From Mesorhizobium loti (GTDB lineage Bacteria; Pseudomonadota; Alphaproteobacteria; Rhizobiales; Rhizobiaceae), in NCBI RefSeq assembly GCF_001510895.1, contig NZ_LPWA01000143.1, positions 1-34,685 on the forward strand: a DNA stretch of 34,685 bases, given 5' to 3'. The notes under the pieces are model-generated. The model was not told where the DNA came from and searched no databases. It was given only the letters and a program-made list of their open reading frames with translations. Shown in pieces: positions 17,033 through 25,279 of this stretch. A program made the position numbers and the translations under genes. The stretch's first letter is position 1; each line of letters opens with the position of its first letter.

Positions 17033-17540
17033 TCATAACCAGAAGCTGACGGTTGCGGCGATGCAGACTGCGATTAGGAAATTTAATTAGTTACGAGGCG
17101 ATTGTATCTCATTGCGATTCGGCGGAAACCCTTGAGGCGGCACAACAATGCGCTCGATTGCATTCCAGTCGCGGTAGAGGAAGTGTGAGAAGCAGTTTTT
17201 CCAGATGCGATTGGCCTCGGGCGGGATGTTGGCGAAGGCTCCCCATTCACTGATCTTGCGGCGGATGGCCTTGCTCGTAACCCTTGTCGGCATTGACGAG
17301 GCCGATTTCTGACATCGTCCGAAAAGCACCTCACCTGCCTTGCAGTCCGCGAATTGGCCGACGGTGAGCATAAACGCGACGGGCCGCCACAGGCGGTCGG
17401 TCAGCGCGTGGACCTTGGTGCGCCGCTCTTGATGGCGTGGATGATGCCGCTGATGACGCGGCGGTCGTCCATCCGCGGCTTGCCGCGCGTGTCGGTGGGT
17501 AGGTGCGGCTTCAGCCGCATCAATGGAAGCCCTTCATACG
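17033..17540 (-). pseudogene. IS5-family transposase remnant, internally deleted and frameshifted
   Basis: The start resembles the IS5/IS427 N-terminus (MRLKPHLPTDTRGKPRMDDR, then VISGIIHAIKSGA). After a large internal deletion near 17400 the sequence resumes with LTVGQFADCKAGEVLF, AIRRKISEWGAFANIPPEAN and RIWKNCFSHFLYRDWNAIER. It shifts frame again into GFRRIAMRYNRLVTN and ends FLIAVCIAATVSFWL with a stop at 17033-17035. The first catalytic Asp region is missing. The remaining 17541-17681 holds nothing I can identify. Confidence 0.8.
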
Positions 17541-17681
17541 TCCGGGCCCTAGCATTCGCGCAACTGCGAGTAACACCGACAGCGAATTGCGCCTTATGTT
17601 TCACCCTATTTTCACACCTTGACGACCGGCAAATTCCTCTTTCCCCTTGAGGCAACTAGTGGGACCTAGCCGCCTCAAATA

Positions 17682-19886
17682 TCAGCAGGAGACGCTGAAC
17701 CGGCGCACAACGTTCTCGAGGATACGGGAAACCGGTCCCTCGAAGCCGTTTCGCCACAGGCTGCCGCAGAAAGTGATCGATCCGACGGAAAACACTGCCC
17801 CTCCTTTGGGTTTGTCGAAATAGACGATCTCGGCCCGCAACTGAGGCTGATTGGGTAGGACCTTCTGAGGCGGATCGCCCTCGATCGTGCTCCGACGCGC
17901 AATGTACTCTTCTGGAACCAGCAAGAAAGAAGCAGGTTCATCCTCCGATCGGGCAAGGATAATGGCATTCTCCGGCGTCCCGAGGGCGGGATCCGTGCAG
18001 TCGAGCTCGTAGCCCGCAGCGCCACCACCTGAAAGGCCGTAATCTCCGATAACGTCCTCCTCGATTCCTTCGAAGATCCAGGCATGGGCCGGATCGCGCG
18101 ATGCCGGCAGGCGGCGAAAATGCGTGCCCTCGAATTCGCCTTGCCCCACGAAACCGACACCGACGAGCATCTGGGGCGGGCGCCGGTTGCGCCTCCACAG
18201 GCCGCCTAACTGGCCGTCGAGCGCATGGAAATATTCGCCCGGCTCTGCTGCCCACACGCGCATGCCGCCCTCGGCGCGCCTAAGTTCGAAGAGATGCGGT
18301 GTTTTCTTGTCGCGCGCAATACGCCAATAGAAGCCGTTGCCACCGAGATAAGCCAGCCTCCCGCCGTTCTCGGTGTACGTCTGCAAGGCATCGAGCGTGC
18401 CGAGCGTGTGATATTCGGGATGCGTCCCCGTTAGGATAGCACGGTAAGGGGTTAGAAGCGCGACACCTTCATCGTCGAGATCCTCATCCGTCACGATATC
18501 AAAGGGAAAGCCCTTAGCCTCGAGCCAGGCGAGGATATGCGTATCGGCTGGGTAATGCCGCAATCCCGAGCCACGCTGATCGTTGATGGAGAGGAACCCT
18601 GGCCGCATTGTTAGGATGGGGCGACGGCGCGACGTGAAGGCGATGCCGCTCCCGTCCCTATGGAGGTTGTAGGTCGAGCCTCCATACTCCGGATGCTGAT
18701 CGGGATTGTGCGGATAGGCACCCCATTGCCGGACACGTTCGTGATAAGCGGCGTCGGCCCCACCGCGTCGGTCGTTGGCGTAGGCCTGATAGGTGAAGGT
18801 CGGAGCAATAAATGCGATCGGCGCGAAAGGCCCCTGACGTTTTGGGAGGACGTAGAAGGGCAGCCAGTCCTCTCCGTCACGGCAGGTCAGGTGGAACGCA
18901 TAGGCGCCGCTGCGCATGTCCTCCGGAACGGCCCAGGTGAAATCAGGCTGCCATCGGCAATCGTCGAGATCGTCGTGGTGGAAATGGATGGCGGCGTAAT
19001 CGCGCGGAGCATTGCGCCAGCACACTTCTCGCCCGCTCCATTTCGCGCCGACCACCGCGCGCATCGGCTGGTTGACGAGCCGCCCGTGATATTTTCCGGA
19101 TCCCACATCAATGACGCTTGAACTGTCGATCCGTTGCGAGAAGTCCCAAGCGGCGAGCACTTCGCCACCCGTCTGGTTCATCTCCGCCAGGGGATTGGCG
19201 AAGGCTTCGATGAAGCCCCGCAAAATCGCCGGATCCTCGAGCTTGCCCGTGAAATGGCGTTGTGGCGCGAGCGCACGCTCGGCCGCGAACAGGATTGTGC
19301 CCGAAGAAGGCAGGCTCACACCTGCGGCATGCCCATTGACCTTAACGGGTTCACCTTCTTGAGGCTGCTGTTGCCCGAGCACGACGCGTCCGGAAGCTGG
19401 GTCAATAGCGAGCCAGAGACGATACCACGCTTTCGGTTTGAGTGGCACCTTGGTTGCAAGCTCAAGCGAGCCGCCGGGCCATGAGATCGAGCCCTCAGCG
19501 CCGGATGGGCCGACCGAGAGAACAATTGCGTGGTCGCCGGTCTCCTCGGCCAATACGGCCGCCGAAGGATCGACCACCCCCGGCTGGACCAGCAGGGTCC
19601 AGGTGCATGCCTCGCTCGGATCCCTCGCTGGCCCGCTTTCAATGATCCCATACGAGCCGAGCCTGACCTCCTGCCGGTGCCCTTGTTGGCTTTGGTCGAG
19701 AAGATGCGATAGATCCTCGAAGCGCATCCCTGGACCTTCAGGATTCGGGTCGGCGCTGATAACGCGCATGAGACGGGTGCAATACGGGCCGGGCTCACGT
19801 AGGGTCACATGCGCGACGAATGTTTCCCCCGGGCGATGCGAGAAGCGGTCGAGATAGCCGGTGATCGGGATTTCAGTTACGCGCAT
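17682..19886 (-). CDS. N,N-dimethylformamidase large-subunit family protein
   Basis: Members of this family include the large subunit of dimethylformamidase, an iron-dependent amidohydrolase. The 734-residue protein starts MRVTEIPITGYLDRFSHRPG and has a LamG/concanavalin-like segment near residues 110-290 (AWYRLWLAIDPASGRVVLG). The second half is a glutamine-amidotransferase-like fold. TFTYQAYANDR, GGSTYNLHRDGSG and GTHPEYHT are in the places where the known enzyme supplies two Tyr and one Glu to a mononuclear iron; that assignment is from memory of the family. The small alpha subunit (about 130 residues) is not seen nearby. AGGA lies before the ATG. The gene is last in a run with CapA and a peptide-type importer, so the likely substrate is an imported amide; actual dimethylformamide is only one possibility. 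Confidence 0.82.
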   Translation of the reverse strand: MRVTEIPITGYLDRFSHRPGETFVAHVTLREPGPYCTRLMRVISADPNPEGPGMRFEDLSHLLDQSQQGHRQEVRLGSYGIIESGPARDPSEACTWTLLVQPGVVDPSAAVLAEETGDHAIVLSVGPSGAEGSISWPGGSLELATKVPLKPKAWYRLWLAIDPASGRVVLGQQQPQEGEPVKVNGHAAGVSLPSSGTILFAAERALAPQRHFTGKLEDPAILRGFIEAFANPLAEMNQTGGEVLAAWDFSQRIDSSSVIDVGSGKYHGRLVNQPMRAVVGAKWSGREVCWRNAPRDYAAIHFHHDDLDDCRWQPDFTWAVPEDMRSGAYAFHLTCRDGEDWLPFYVLPKRQGPFAPIAFIAPTFTYQAYANDRRGGADAAYHERVRQWGAYPHNPDQHPEYGGSTYNLHRDGSGIAFTSRRRPILTMRPGFLSINDQRGSGLRHYPADTHILAWLEAKGFPFDIVTDEDLDDEGVALLTPYRAILTGTHPEYHTLGTLDALQTYTENGGRLAYLGGNGFYWRIARDKKTPHLFELRRAEGGMRVWAAEPGEYFHALDGQLGGLWRRNRRPPQMLVGVGFVGQGEFEGTHFRRLPASRDPAHAWIFEGIEEDVIGDYGLSGGGAAGYELDCTDPALGTPENAIILARSEDEPASFLLVPEEYIARRSTIEGDPPQKVLPNQPQLRAEIVYFDKPKGGAVFSVGSITFCGSLWRNGFEGPVSRILENVVRRFSVSC

Positions 19887-19958
19887 GTTTTCCTGCCTGC
19901 TGCTATGTTGGACGGCCCGTCGCTCGGGCTACTTCAACAATTCAACGCATGATTGCGG

Positions 19959-21323
19959 TCATCGCAGCGAGCTGGGTCGCAATCTGATCACACCGATGTC
20001 GTCCTCGATGGCGATCTCGGTTCCAAATGGCTTCGAGAGGGTCTGTAGACGTTCAAGAATGGCTTTTGCTTGCTGCGTGGGTGCGAGACTTGGAACGCCG
20101 CGGTTTGCAAACCTCTTCGAGTGACCGAGTTCGATCGGATAAAGCCGCAATTCGGCTAACTGGTTCAGCTCGAATCGGCTGACGGTTACAATGCTTTCAT
20201 AGAAGAGCGGGTGTGTGAATGTTCCCGCCATCTCGGCGACTTTCACCTCGGCATCCGTGTCGACCTGTGGATCCTTAACATATTCGTCGAACATGTCGGC
20301 GCCGGACGGGGTCCCGAGATCGTCCTCGAAGAAGTTGCCAAGGCCATAAAAAATTGGTCGGCCCTTGTAGATCTCTATACCCCGTAACTGGTGCGATCCA
20401 TGCCCGATATATGCATCGGCCCCGGCGTCAATCATGCGATGCGCAAACGATGGTTCGTAATTAGGGACTACCTGGCGGCAATTATCAGGCTCGTGCCCAT
20501 GGTTCGTTAATATGCAAAAGTCGGAGAACTGCTTGCCTCGACGAACGTTTCTTAGAATGTCCGCGATATCGCGCTGGTTTGGTTCATAACTGGCTCCGGC
20601 CGAGGCGCCCGCTTTGTATGTCGTTCCCTCGATCACGACCACGTTGGGATCCTCACCGCTAGGCCAGTGGCAGGGCAATACAGCACGTATTTGCCTCAAA
20701 CTGTCGAGCATCTGGGGAGGAACCACGATCGTTTTCGCCAAACGAAGGGCGTTAAGTCCTGGTCGGCCTGGCGCTTCGCCAGCGGGATGGCCGGCACGAG
20801 CCATAGGCATGAAGGTTGTAGCACACGAAACCAAGGCCACGCGACCGCGTGCGGTCTCTAAGAACCGAGCGGCGCCGGCTTGTGCAAGATTCTCGCCCAC
20901 GCCGGCATGGATGATGCCACTCTGATCGAGCACCCGGCTTGTTTCGCGCATGCCTTCAACGCCCCAGTCAAGCGAATGGTTGTTAGCGCGACCTACAATG
21001 TTGAACCCCATCGCCTTTAAATCAGGTCCGACTTCCGGCAAGCTAAGGTGATACGCACCGCCGTACTCAGCCTGCGGGTAACCGCTGAACGACCGAATAT
21101 CGCAGATGTTCACTTCCAGGTTGCCAAACGTCACATCAGCATCATGAAGGATCTTGACGACGGCGCCGAAGCCAAAATCTTGCGATTTGGTCACCGCCCG
21201 CGACACGATGAGGTCGCCAACTGCTACCATCGTGAAGCCCTCCGCCACGTTCGTTGCAATCGAACCGACCACATCATAGCCAGAACCCCGGTGGGCCGGA
21301 TGACCATCGTTCTCGTTTTCCAT
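19959..21323 (-). CDS. CapA-family protein (PGA_cap, metallophosphatase fold)
   Basis: CapA-like proteins share the calcineurin-like fold of the poly-gamma-glutamate synthesis protein CapA; many outside capsule operons have unknown roles. At 454 residues, metal-site motifs run from MVAVGDLIVSRA and DVTFGNLEVNI through NIVGRANNHSLDWG (the NNH motif) to CILTNHGHE and IGHGSHQLRGIEIYKG. No signal peptide is seen. AAGGA lies six bases before the ATG. It sits 95 bases after the ATPase gene and 72 bases before the dimethylformamidase-like gene, in the same direction, so it is probably co-transcribed and may hydrolyse a product of the same pathway. No capBC genes are present, so capsule synthesis is unlikely. 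Confidence 0.85.
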   Translation of the reverse strand: MENENDGHPAHRGSGYDVVGSIATNVAEGFTMVAVGDLIVSRAVTKSQDFGFGAVVKILHDADVTFGNLEVNICDIRSFSGYPQAEYGGAYHLSLPEVGPDLKAMGFNIVGRANNHSLDWGVEGMRETSRVLDQSGIIHAGVGENLAQAGAARFLETARGRVALVSCATTFMPMARAGHPAGEAPGRPGLNALRLAKTIVVPPQMLDSLRQIRAVLPCHWPSGEDPNVVVIEGTTYKAGASAGASYEPNQRDIADILRNVRRGKQFSDFCILTNHGHEPDNCRQVVPNYEPSFAHRMIDAGADAYIGHGSHQLRGIEIYKGRPIFYGLGNFFEDDLGTPSGADMFDEYVKDPQVDTDAEVKVAEMAGTFTHPLFYESIVTVSRFELNQLAELRLYPIELGHSKRFANRGVPSLAPTQQAKAILERLQTLSKPFGTEIAIEDDIGVIRLRPSSLR

Positions 21324-21418
21324 GACTTCCTTGATCTCTTCTTTAGTGGCTTGGCATCATGTTCAGTGTTCGTCGGCAGCGCGCTGCCGATCTTCCATCT
21401 GGGTGAAAGGCTCCTCTG

Positions 21419-22445
21419 CTAAGTCCTCATGAAAGAAGCATCGGCCGCAACAGGCGGCTGGGCCGCAAATTCCGTTGCCGGAGCGCGCACATGACAGGCC
21501 ACGACTCGCCCATCTGCCATCAGCACCAAAGGCGGTACCTCGATGCGGCAGCGCTGGACAGCGAGCGGGCAGCGCGGGTGGAATGCGCACCCGCTCGGCG
21601 GATCGATGGGGCTTGGCACCTCACCCTCGATGGGCACTTCTAGGCGAACTCGCGTCGGATCCGGGATTGGAGCCGCCGCGATCAGCGCCTCGGTGTACGG
21701 GTGGACCGGCTTGGCGAAGAGCGCCTCGCACGGGGCGAGTTCCACGATCCGCCCCAGATACATGACCGCTACCCGATGCGCGATATGCTCCACGACGCCG
21801 AGGTCATGCGAGATGAAGACGAAGGCGATGCCCATCTGCTCTTGGAGATCCAGAAGCAGATTCAAGATCTGTGCCTGCACGGAAACATCCAGGGCTGAGA
21901 CTGCTTCGTCGGCGATAATGAGCGAGGGCTTGAGTGACAGCGCCCGTGCAATGCCGAGCCGCTGGCGCTGGCGCCCGACAACTCAGACGGAAGCCTGTTC
22001 ATCATCTCGGGCGACATCCCGACCTTTCGGAGAGGTCCGCGGCAAGTGCCTGGCGCTGCTTGCGGCTGAGGCGCTCAAAATTCTCGACAGGTTCGGTGAT
22101 GATTTGTCCAGCGGTAAGGCGCGGGTTAAGCGACGAGTAAGGATCCTGAAACACCATCTGCATCCGACGGCGCCATGCATGAAGCGCGTCCTTCTTAAGG
22201 CCCGCAATATCGGTCCCGTCGATCAGCACGCGCCCGCTCGTCGGCTCCCCGAGTCGCATCAGGAGCCGCGCGACAGTCGACTTGCCGCAGCCGGATTCGC
22301 CGACAATGCAGAGCGTCTCCCCTGCCTCGACGGAAAAGGACACATCCTCAACCGCTCGGATCACCGGAATGCTTTTCTTGAAGATTCCCCTACCGAGCGG
22401 ATAATGCTTGGTCAGATTCTCGACTTTCAGCAAAGGACCACTCAT
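21419..22445 (-). pseudogene. Oligopeptide/dipeptide ABC transporter ATPase (DppF/OppF-like), two frameshifts
   Basis: The second ATPase of the importer reads intact from the ATG at 22445 (MSGPLLKVENLTKHYPLGRG) through Walker A (GESGCGKST) and the Q-loop MVFQDPYSSLNPR. Near 22018 one base of a CTCCTCC-like word is missing. The next frame, KVGMSPEMMNRLPSELSG, loses one G inside the LSGGQ signature near 21970. The last part resumes with ALSLKPSLIIADEAVSALD (Walker B) and ends with the oligopeptide C-terminal domain, PPSGCAFHPRCPLA. Restored length would be about 340 residues. The start overlaps the stop of the upstream ATPase by four bases. Two single-base losses in GC-rich words could be sequencing errors; if real, the importer lacks one ATPase. 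Confidence 0.88.
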
Positions 22446-23449
22446 GCGCCCATTACCTCTTCAGCGCGCCAGCAAGCCGCGGCGTGGCTCGACCCGACGC
22501 CACGCAGGGTGGGCATCTTCTCGCGGCAAATATCGATCGCGAACGGGCAGCGTGGCGCAAAACTGCAGCCCATAATAGGCTTGCGCAGACTTGGCACGAT
22601 CCCGGGAATTTCTGGAAGGCGGCGCTGTCGGCCGCGCCGCCGGTCAGGCACCGATCGCATAAGGCCCTGGGTATAGGGATGCGCGGGACGCGCAAACAAA
22701 TCTATCGCGTTCGCTTGTTCTACGATACGGCCGGCATACATCACGATTACGCGTTGGCATGTCTCGGCTACAACGCCCAGGTCATGTGTAATAAACATGA
22801 CAGCCGTTCCCGTGCGCTCTTTCAGATCGACGATGAGCCGCAGGATCTGCGCCTGGATTGTGACGTCAAGCGCTGTCGTCGGCTCGTCGGCAATCAACAG
22901 TTCGGGCGAGCAGGCAAGAGCCATGGCGATCATGGCGCGCTGACGCATGCCGCCTGACATTTCATGCGGATAGTTGCTGACGCGACGCTCGGGATCCGCG
23001 ATGCGGACGAGACGAAGCATCTCCTCGGCCTTTTCCATGGCAACTGACCGTGAGGCCTTGGTGTGGATCTGCACCGCCTCGGCGATCTGGTGCCCGACCG
23101 TATAGACGGGGTTCAGGCTCGTCATCGGCTCCTGAAAGATCATGGCGATCTGGTCGCCGCGAATCTGTCGCATCTCCCGATCAGACAGTTCAAGCAGGTC
23201 GCGACCGTGAAAGCGGATCTCGCCGCCGACGGTTCTGGCGCTCAGCTTCGGCAGCAGGCGAAGGATGGAGAGAGCGGTGACGCTCTTCCCGCATCCGGAC
23301 TCGCCAACGACACCAAGCGTTTCGCCTTTCCTGACCTGAAAGCTGATACCGCCCAGGGCGCGGGTGACGCTCTCTTCGCCGTAAAAATGCGTCTCAAGGT
23401 CTCGGACCTCGAGCAGCACGTCGTTCCCTGGCACTTGATGCATTTGCAT
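22442..23449 (-). CDS. Oligopeptide/dipeptide ABC transporter ATPase (DppD/OppD-like)
   Basis: This ATPase energises peptide import. Residues 49-56 are Walker A (GESGCGKS), followed by the Q-loop MIFQEPMTSLNP, the signature MSGGMRQR and Walker B LLIADEPTTALD. The C-terminal oligopeptide motif CSFAPRCPFAIDICR contains the spaced cysteines typical of Dpp/Opp ATPases. The ATG at 23449 lies directly after the TAG of the permease gene and gives 335 residues, the usual size. A longer frame reaching 23533 would overlap the permease and adds an unrelated leader. It overlaps the second ATPase gene by four bases. Confidence 0.94.
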   Translation of the reverse strand: MQMHQVPGNDVLLEVRDLETHFYGEESVTRALGGISFQVRKGETLGVVGESGCGKSVTALSILRLLPKLSARTVGGEIRFHGRDLLELSDREMRQIRGDQIAMIFQEPMTSLNPVYTVGHQIAEAVQIHTKASRSVAMEKAEEMLRLVRIADPERRVSNYPHEMSGGMRQRAMIAMALACSPELLIADEPTTALDVTIQAQILRLIVDLKERTGTAVMFITHDLGVVAETCQRVIVMYAGRIVEQANAIDLFARPAHPYTQGLMRSVPDRRRGRQRRLPEIPGIVPSLRKPIMGCSFAPRCPFAIDICREKMPTLRGVGSSHAAACWRAEEVMGA

Positions 23450-23450
23450 G

Positions 23451-24332
23451 CTAGCGCCTCCGCATTGAGCGAGGATCGAACAGATCACGCAGGCCATCCC
23501 CAAGCAGGTTGACGGCAAGGACCATGACAGCAAGTCCGATGCCGGGGGCGAAGACCGTAAATGGTGCGATAGCCAGATACAGCCGAGAGCTTGAAATCAT
23601 GTTGCCCCAGCTCGGAATCTCGGGCGGCACGCCCACGCCCAGGAAGCTCAGCCCGGCCTCTGTCAGAATCGCACCGGCGCAGACAATGGCGCTCTGCACC
23701 ATGAGCGGCGGAATGGTGCTCGGCAGGACATGGCGCCATAGCACTTTCGGCAGGCGCGCACCGCCGCAGATCGCGGCCTCTACATAGGGACGCTCCCGGA
23801 CACTGAGAACCACCGAGCGAACCAAGCGCGTGACGGCTGGCGTTTCGGGGATCGCGATGGCGACGATGAGGATGCCGATCCCAGGACCCGTCAGAGAAAT
23901 AAGGGCGATGGCCAGCAGAATCGTCGGGATCGACATCAGGCCGTCCATGACCCGCATTACGATATTGTCGAAGCTGCGGCTGTACCCGGCGATGACACCG
24001 ATCAGGAGCCCGACCACGGCTGCGGTCGCTGCTGACATCAGCCCTACCAGGAGAGAGACACGGGCGCCGAATACAGTTCGCGCAAAGACGTCACGGCCCA
24101 GATTATCTGTCCCGAACCACATCTCGGCGGAGGGCGGCTCTAGGCGTTTGAATGGATCCATGTTCAATGGATCGCCTGCGTAAAGCGGGGCAGCAAGCGC
24201 CAGACCGATTAAAACTGCCAAGAGACCGCCCCCTGCAAGGACGAGCGGATGCCGCCTTGCGAGACGGGGAAAGTCAGATAGTCGCAGCCGACCGATCGGC
24301 CCGGCTTCAACTGGTGCAGAGATGAGCGTCAT
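23451..24332 (-). CDS. ABC transporter permease (DppC/OppC-like)
   Basis: The inner-membrane subunit is 293 residues. It has an N-terminal membrane segment (PLVLAGGGLLAVLIGLALAA), the family sequence GTDNLGRDVFARTVFGARVS, further hydrophobic segments and the coupling motif EAAICGGARLPKVLWRHVLP (EAA loop), which contacts the ATPases. Its ATG overlaps the stop of the upstream permease gene (TAATG), so the two permeases are probably made together. Length and order are those of standard dipeptide/nickel-type importers. Confidence 0.94.
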   Translation of the reverse strand: MTLISAPVEAGPIGRLRLSDFPRLARRHPLVLAGGGLLAVLIGLALAAPLYAGDPLNMDPFKRLEPPSAEMWFGTDNLGRDVFARTVFGARVSLLVGLMSAATAAVVGLLIGVIAGYSRSFDNIVMRVMDGLMSIPTILLAIALISLTGPGIGILIVAIAIPETPAVTRLVRSVVLSVRERPYVEAAICGGARLPKVLWRHVLPSTIPPLMVQSAIVCAGAILTEAGLSFLGVGVPPEIPSWGNMISSSRLYLAIAPFTVFAPGIGLAVMVLAVNLLGDGLRDLFDPRSMRRR

Positions 24333-25273
24333 TAGTACCGGATCCGGGGATCGATCAGCGTATAGGCAAGATCGACCGTGAGGTTAACAAGGACGTACAG
24401 ACCCGAAGTCAGGATTAGCACGCTCTGGATAATGGGATAATCGCGGTTGTTGATCGCATCCACGACCAGACGACCGATGCCGGGTATGTTGAACACCGTT
24501 TCCGTAAGGACGACGCCGCCGATCAGATAGGCGAAGCTTATGCCGATGACCGTAAGAACCGGGACGCCGGCGTTCTTCAAGGCATGGTGAAAAAGCATTG
24601 CATAGGACGAAGCGCCCTTGGCAGCGGCCGTTCGCATATAGTCTTCCGACAGGACCTCGAGCATGCTCGCCCGCGTTACCCTGGCGATGAATGCTATGTA
24701 GCCAAGACTAAGAGCCGATGTGGGAAGCACCAGGTGCACAAACCAAAGCCCGAGGCCGCCATCGATCGGCACATAGCCCTGCACCGGTAGCCAGCGTATC
24801 CTGATGGCGAAGAAGTATATGAGAAAATAGCCGATGACAAAGACCGGGACGGAATAACCAAGGGCCGAAAAGGCCGCGAGGAGGCGGTCGACGAACCCGC
24901 CAGTTCGCCAAGCGGCGAGGATGCCGAAAGAGACCCCGACCGACACCGACAGGATCATAGTCAGGACCGACAGGGAAAGGGTCGGTTCAACCCGCTGCGA
25001 GATGAGCTCAAGAACCGGTCGTCCGGCAAAGATCGAGGTGCCGAAATCGCCGCCGAGCATGCCCCGTACCCAACGCATGAACTGAACCGGCATAGGATCG
25101 TTCAGTCCCAGTTGCTCGCGGATGCCGGCGATCATCTCTGTCGTGGCTGACCTGCCGCCGATCATGGCCGCCGGGTCGCCGGGCGCTAGCCTGAGAAGCA
25201 GGAAAACGAAGATCCCGACCATCGCCATGACGGCGATGGCCGAGATCGACCTGCGAAGGATATAGCCAGCCAT
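24332..25273 (-). CDS. ABC transporter permease (DppB/OppB-like)
   Basis: The first permease subunit is 313 residues. It begins MAGYILRRSISAIAVMAMVG, with the typical N-terminal helix, RLAPGDPA and QLGLNDPMPVQFMRWV. Several membrane spans follow, then the EAA loop (YMRTAAAKGASSYAMLFHHA), and FNIPGIGRLVVDAINNRDYP near the end. It starts six bases after the stop of the binding-protein gene and overlaps the next permease start. Confidence 0.94.
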   Translation of the reverse strand: MAGYILRRSISAIAVMAMVGIFVFLLLRLAPGDPAAMIGGRSATTEMIAGIREQLGLNDPMPVQFMRWVRGMLGGDFGTSIFAGRPVLELISQRVEPTLSLSVLTMILSVSVGVSFGILAAWRTGGFVDRLLAAFSALGYSVPVFVIGYFLIYFFAIRIRWLPVQGYVPIDGGLGLWFVHLVLPTSALSLGYIAFIARVTRASMLEVLSEDYMRTAAAKGASSYAMLFHHALKNAGVPVLTVIGISFAYLIGGVVLTETVFNIPGIGRLVVDAINNRDYPIIQSVLILTSGLYVLVNLTVDLAYTLIDPRIRY

Positions 25274-25279
25274 TACGCC

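Noticed and set aside
17682..19886. Proof of dimethylformamide degradation
   Set aside because: Only the large-subunit family member is present; the small subunit is not visible and the importer context points to another amide.
19959..21323. Poly-gamma-glutamate capsule synthesis
   Set aside because: CapB and CapC are absent, and the gene lies among transporter and hydrolase genes.
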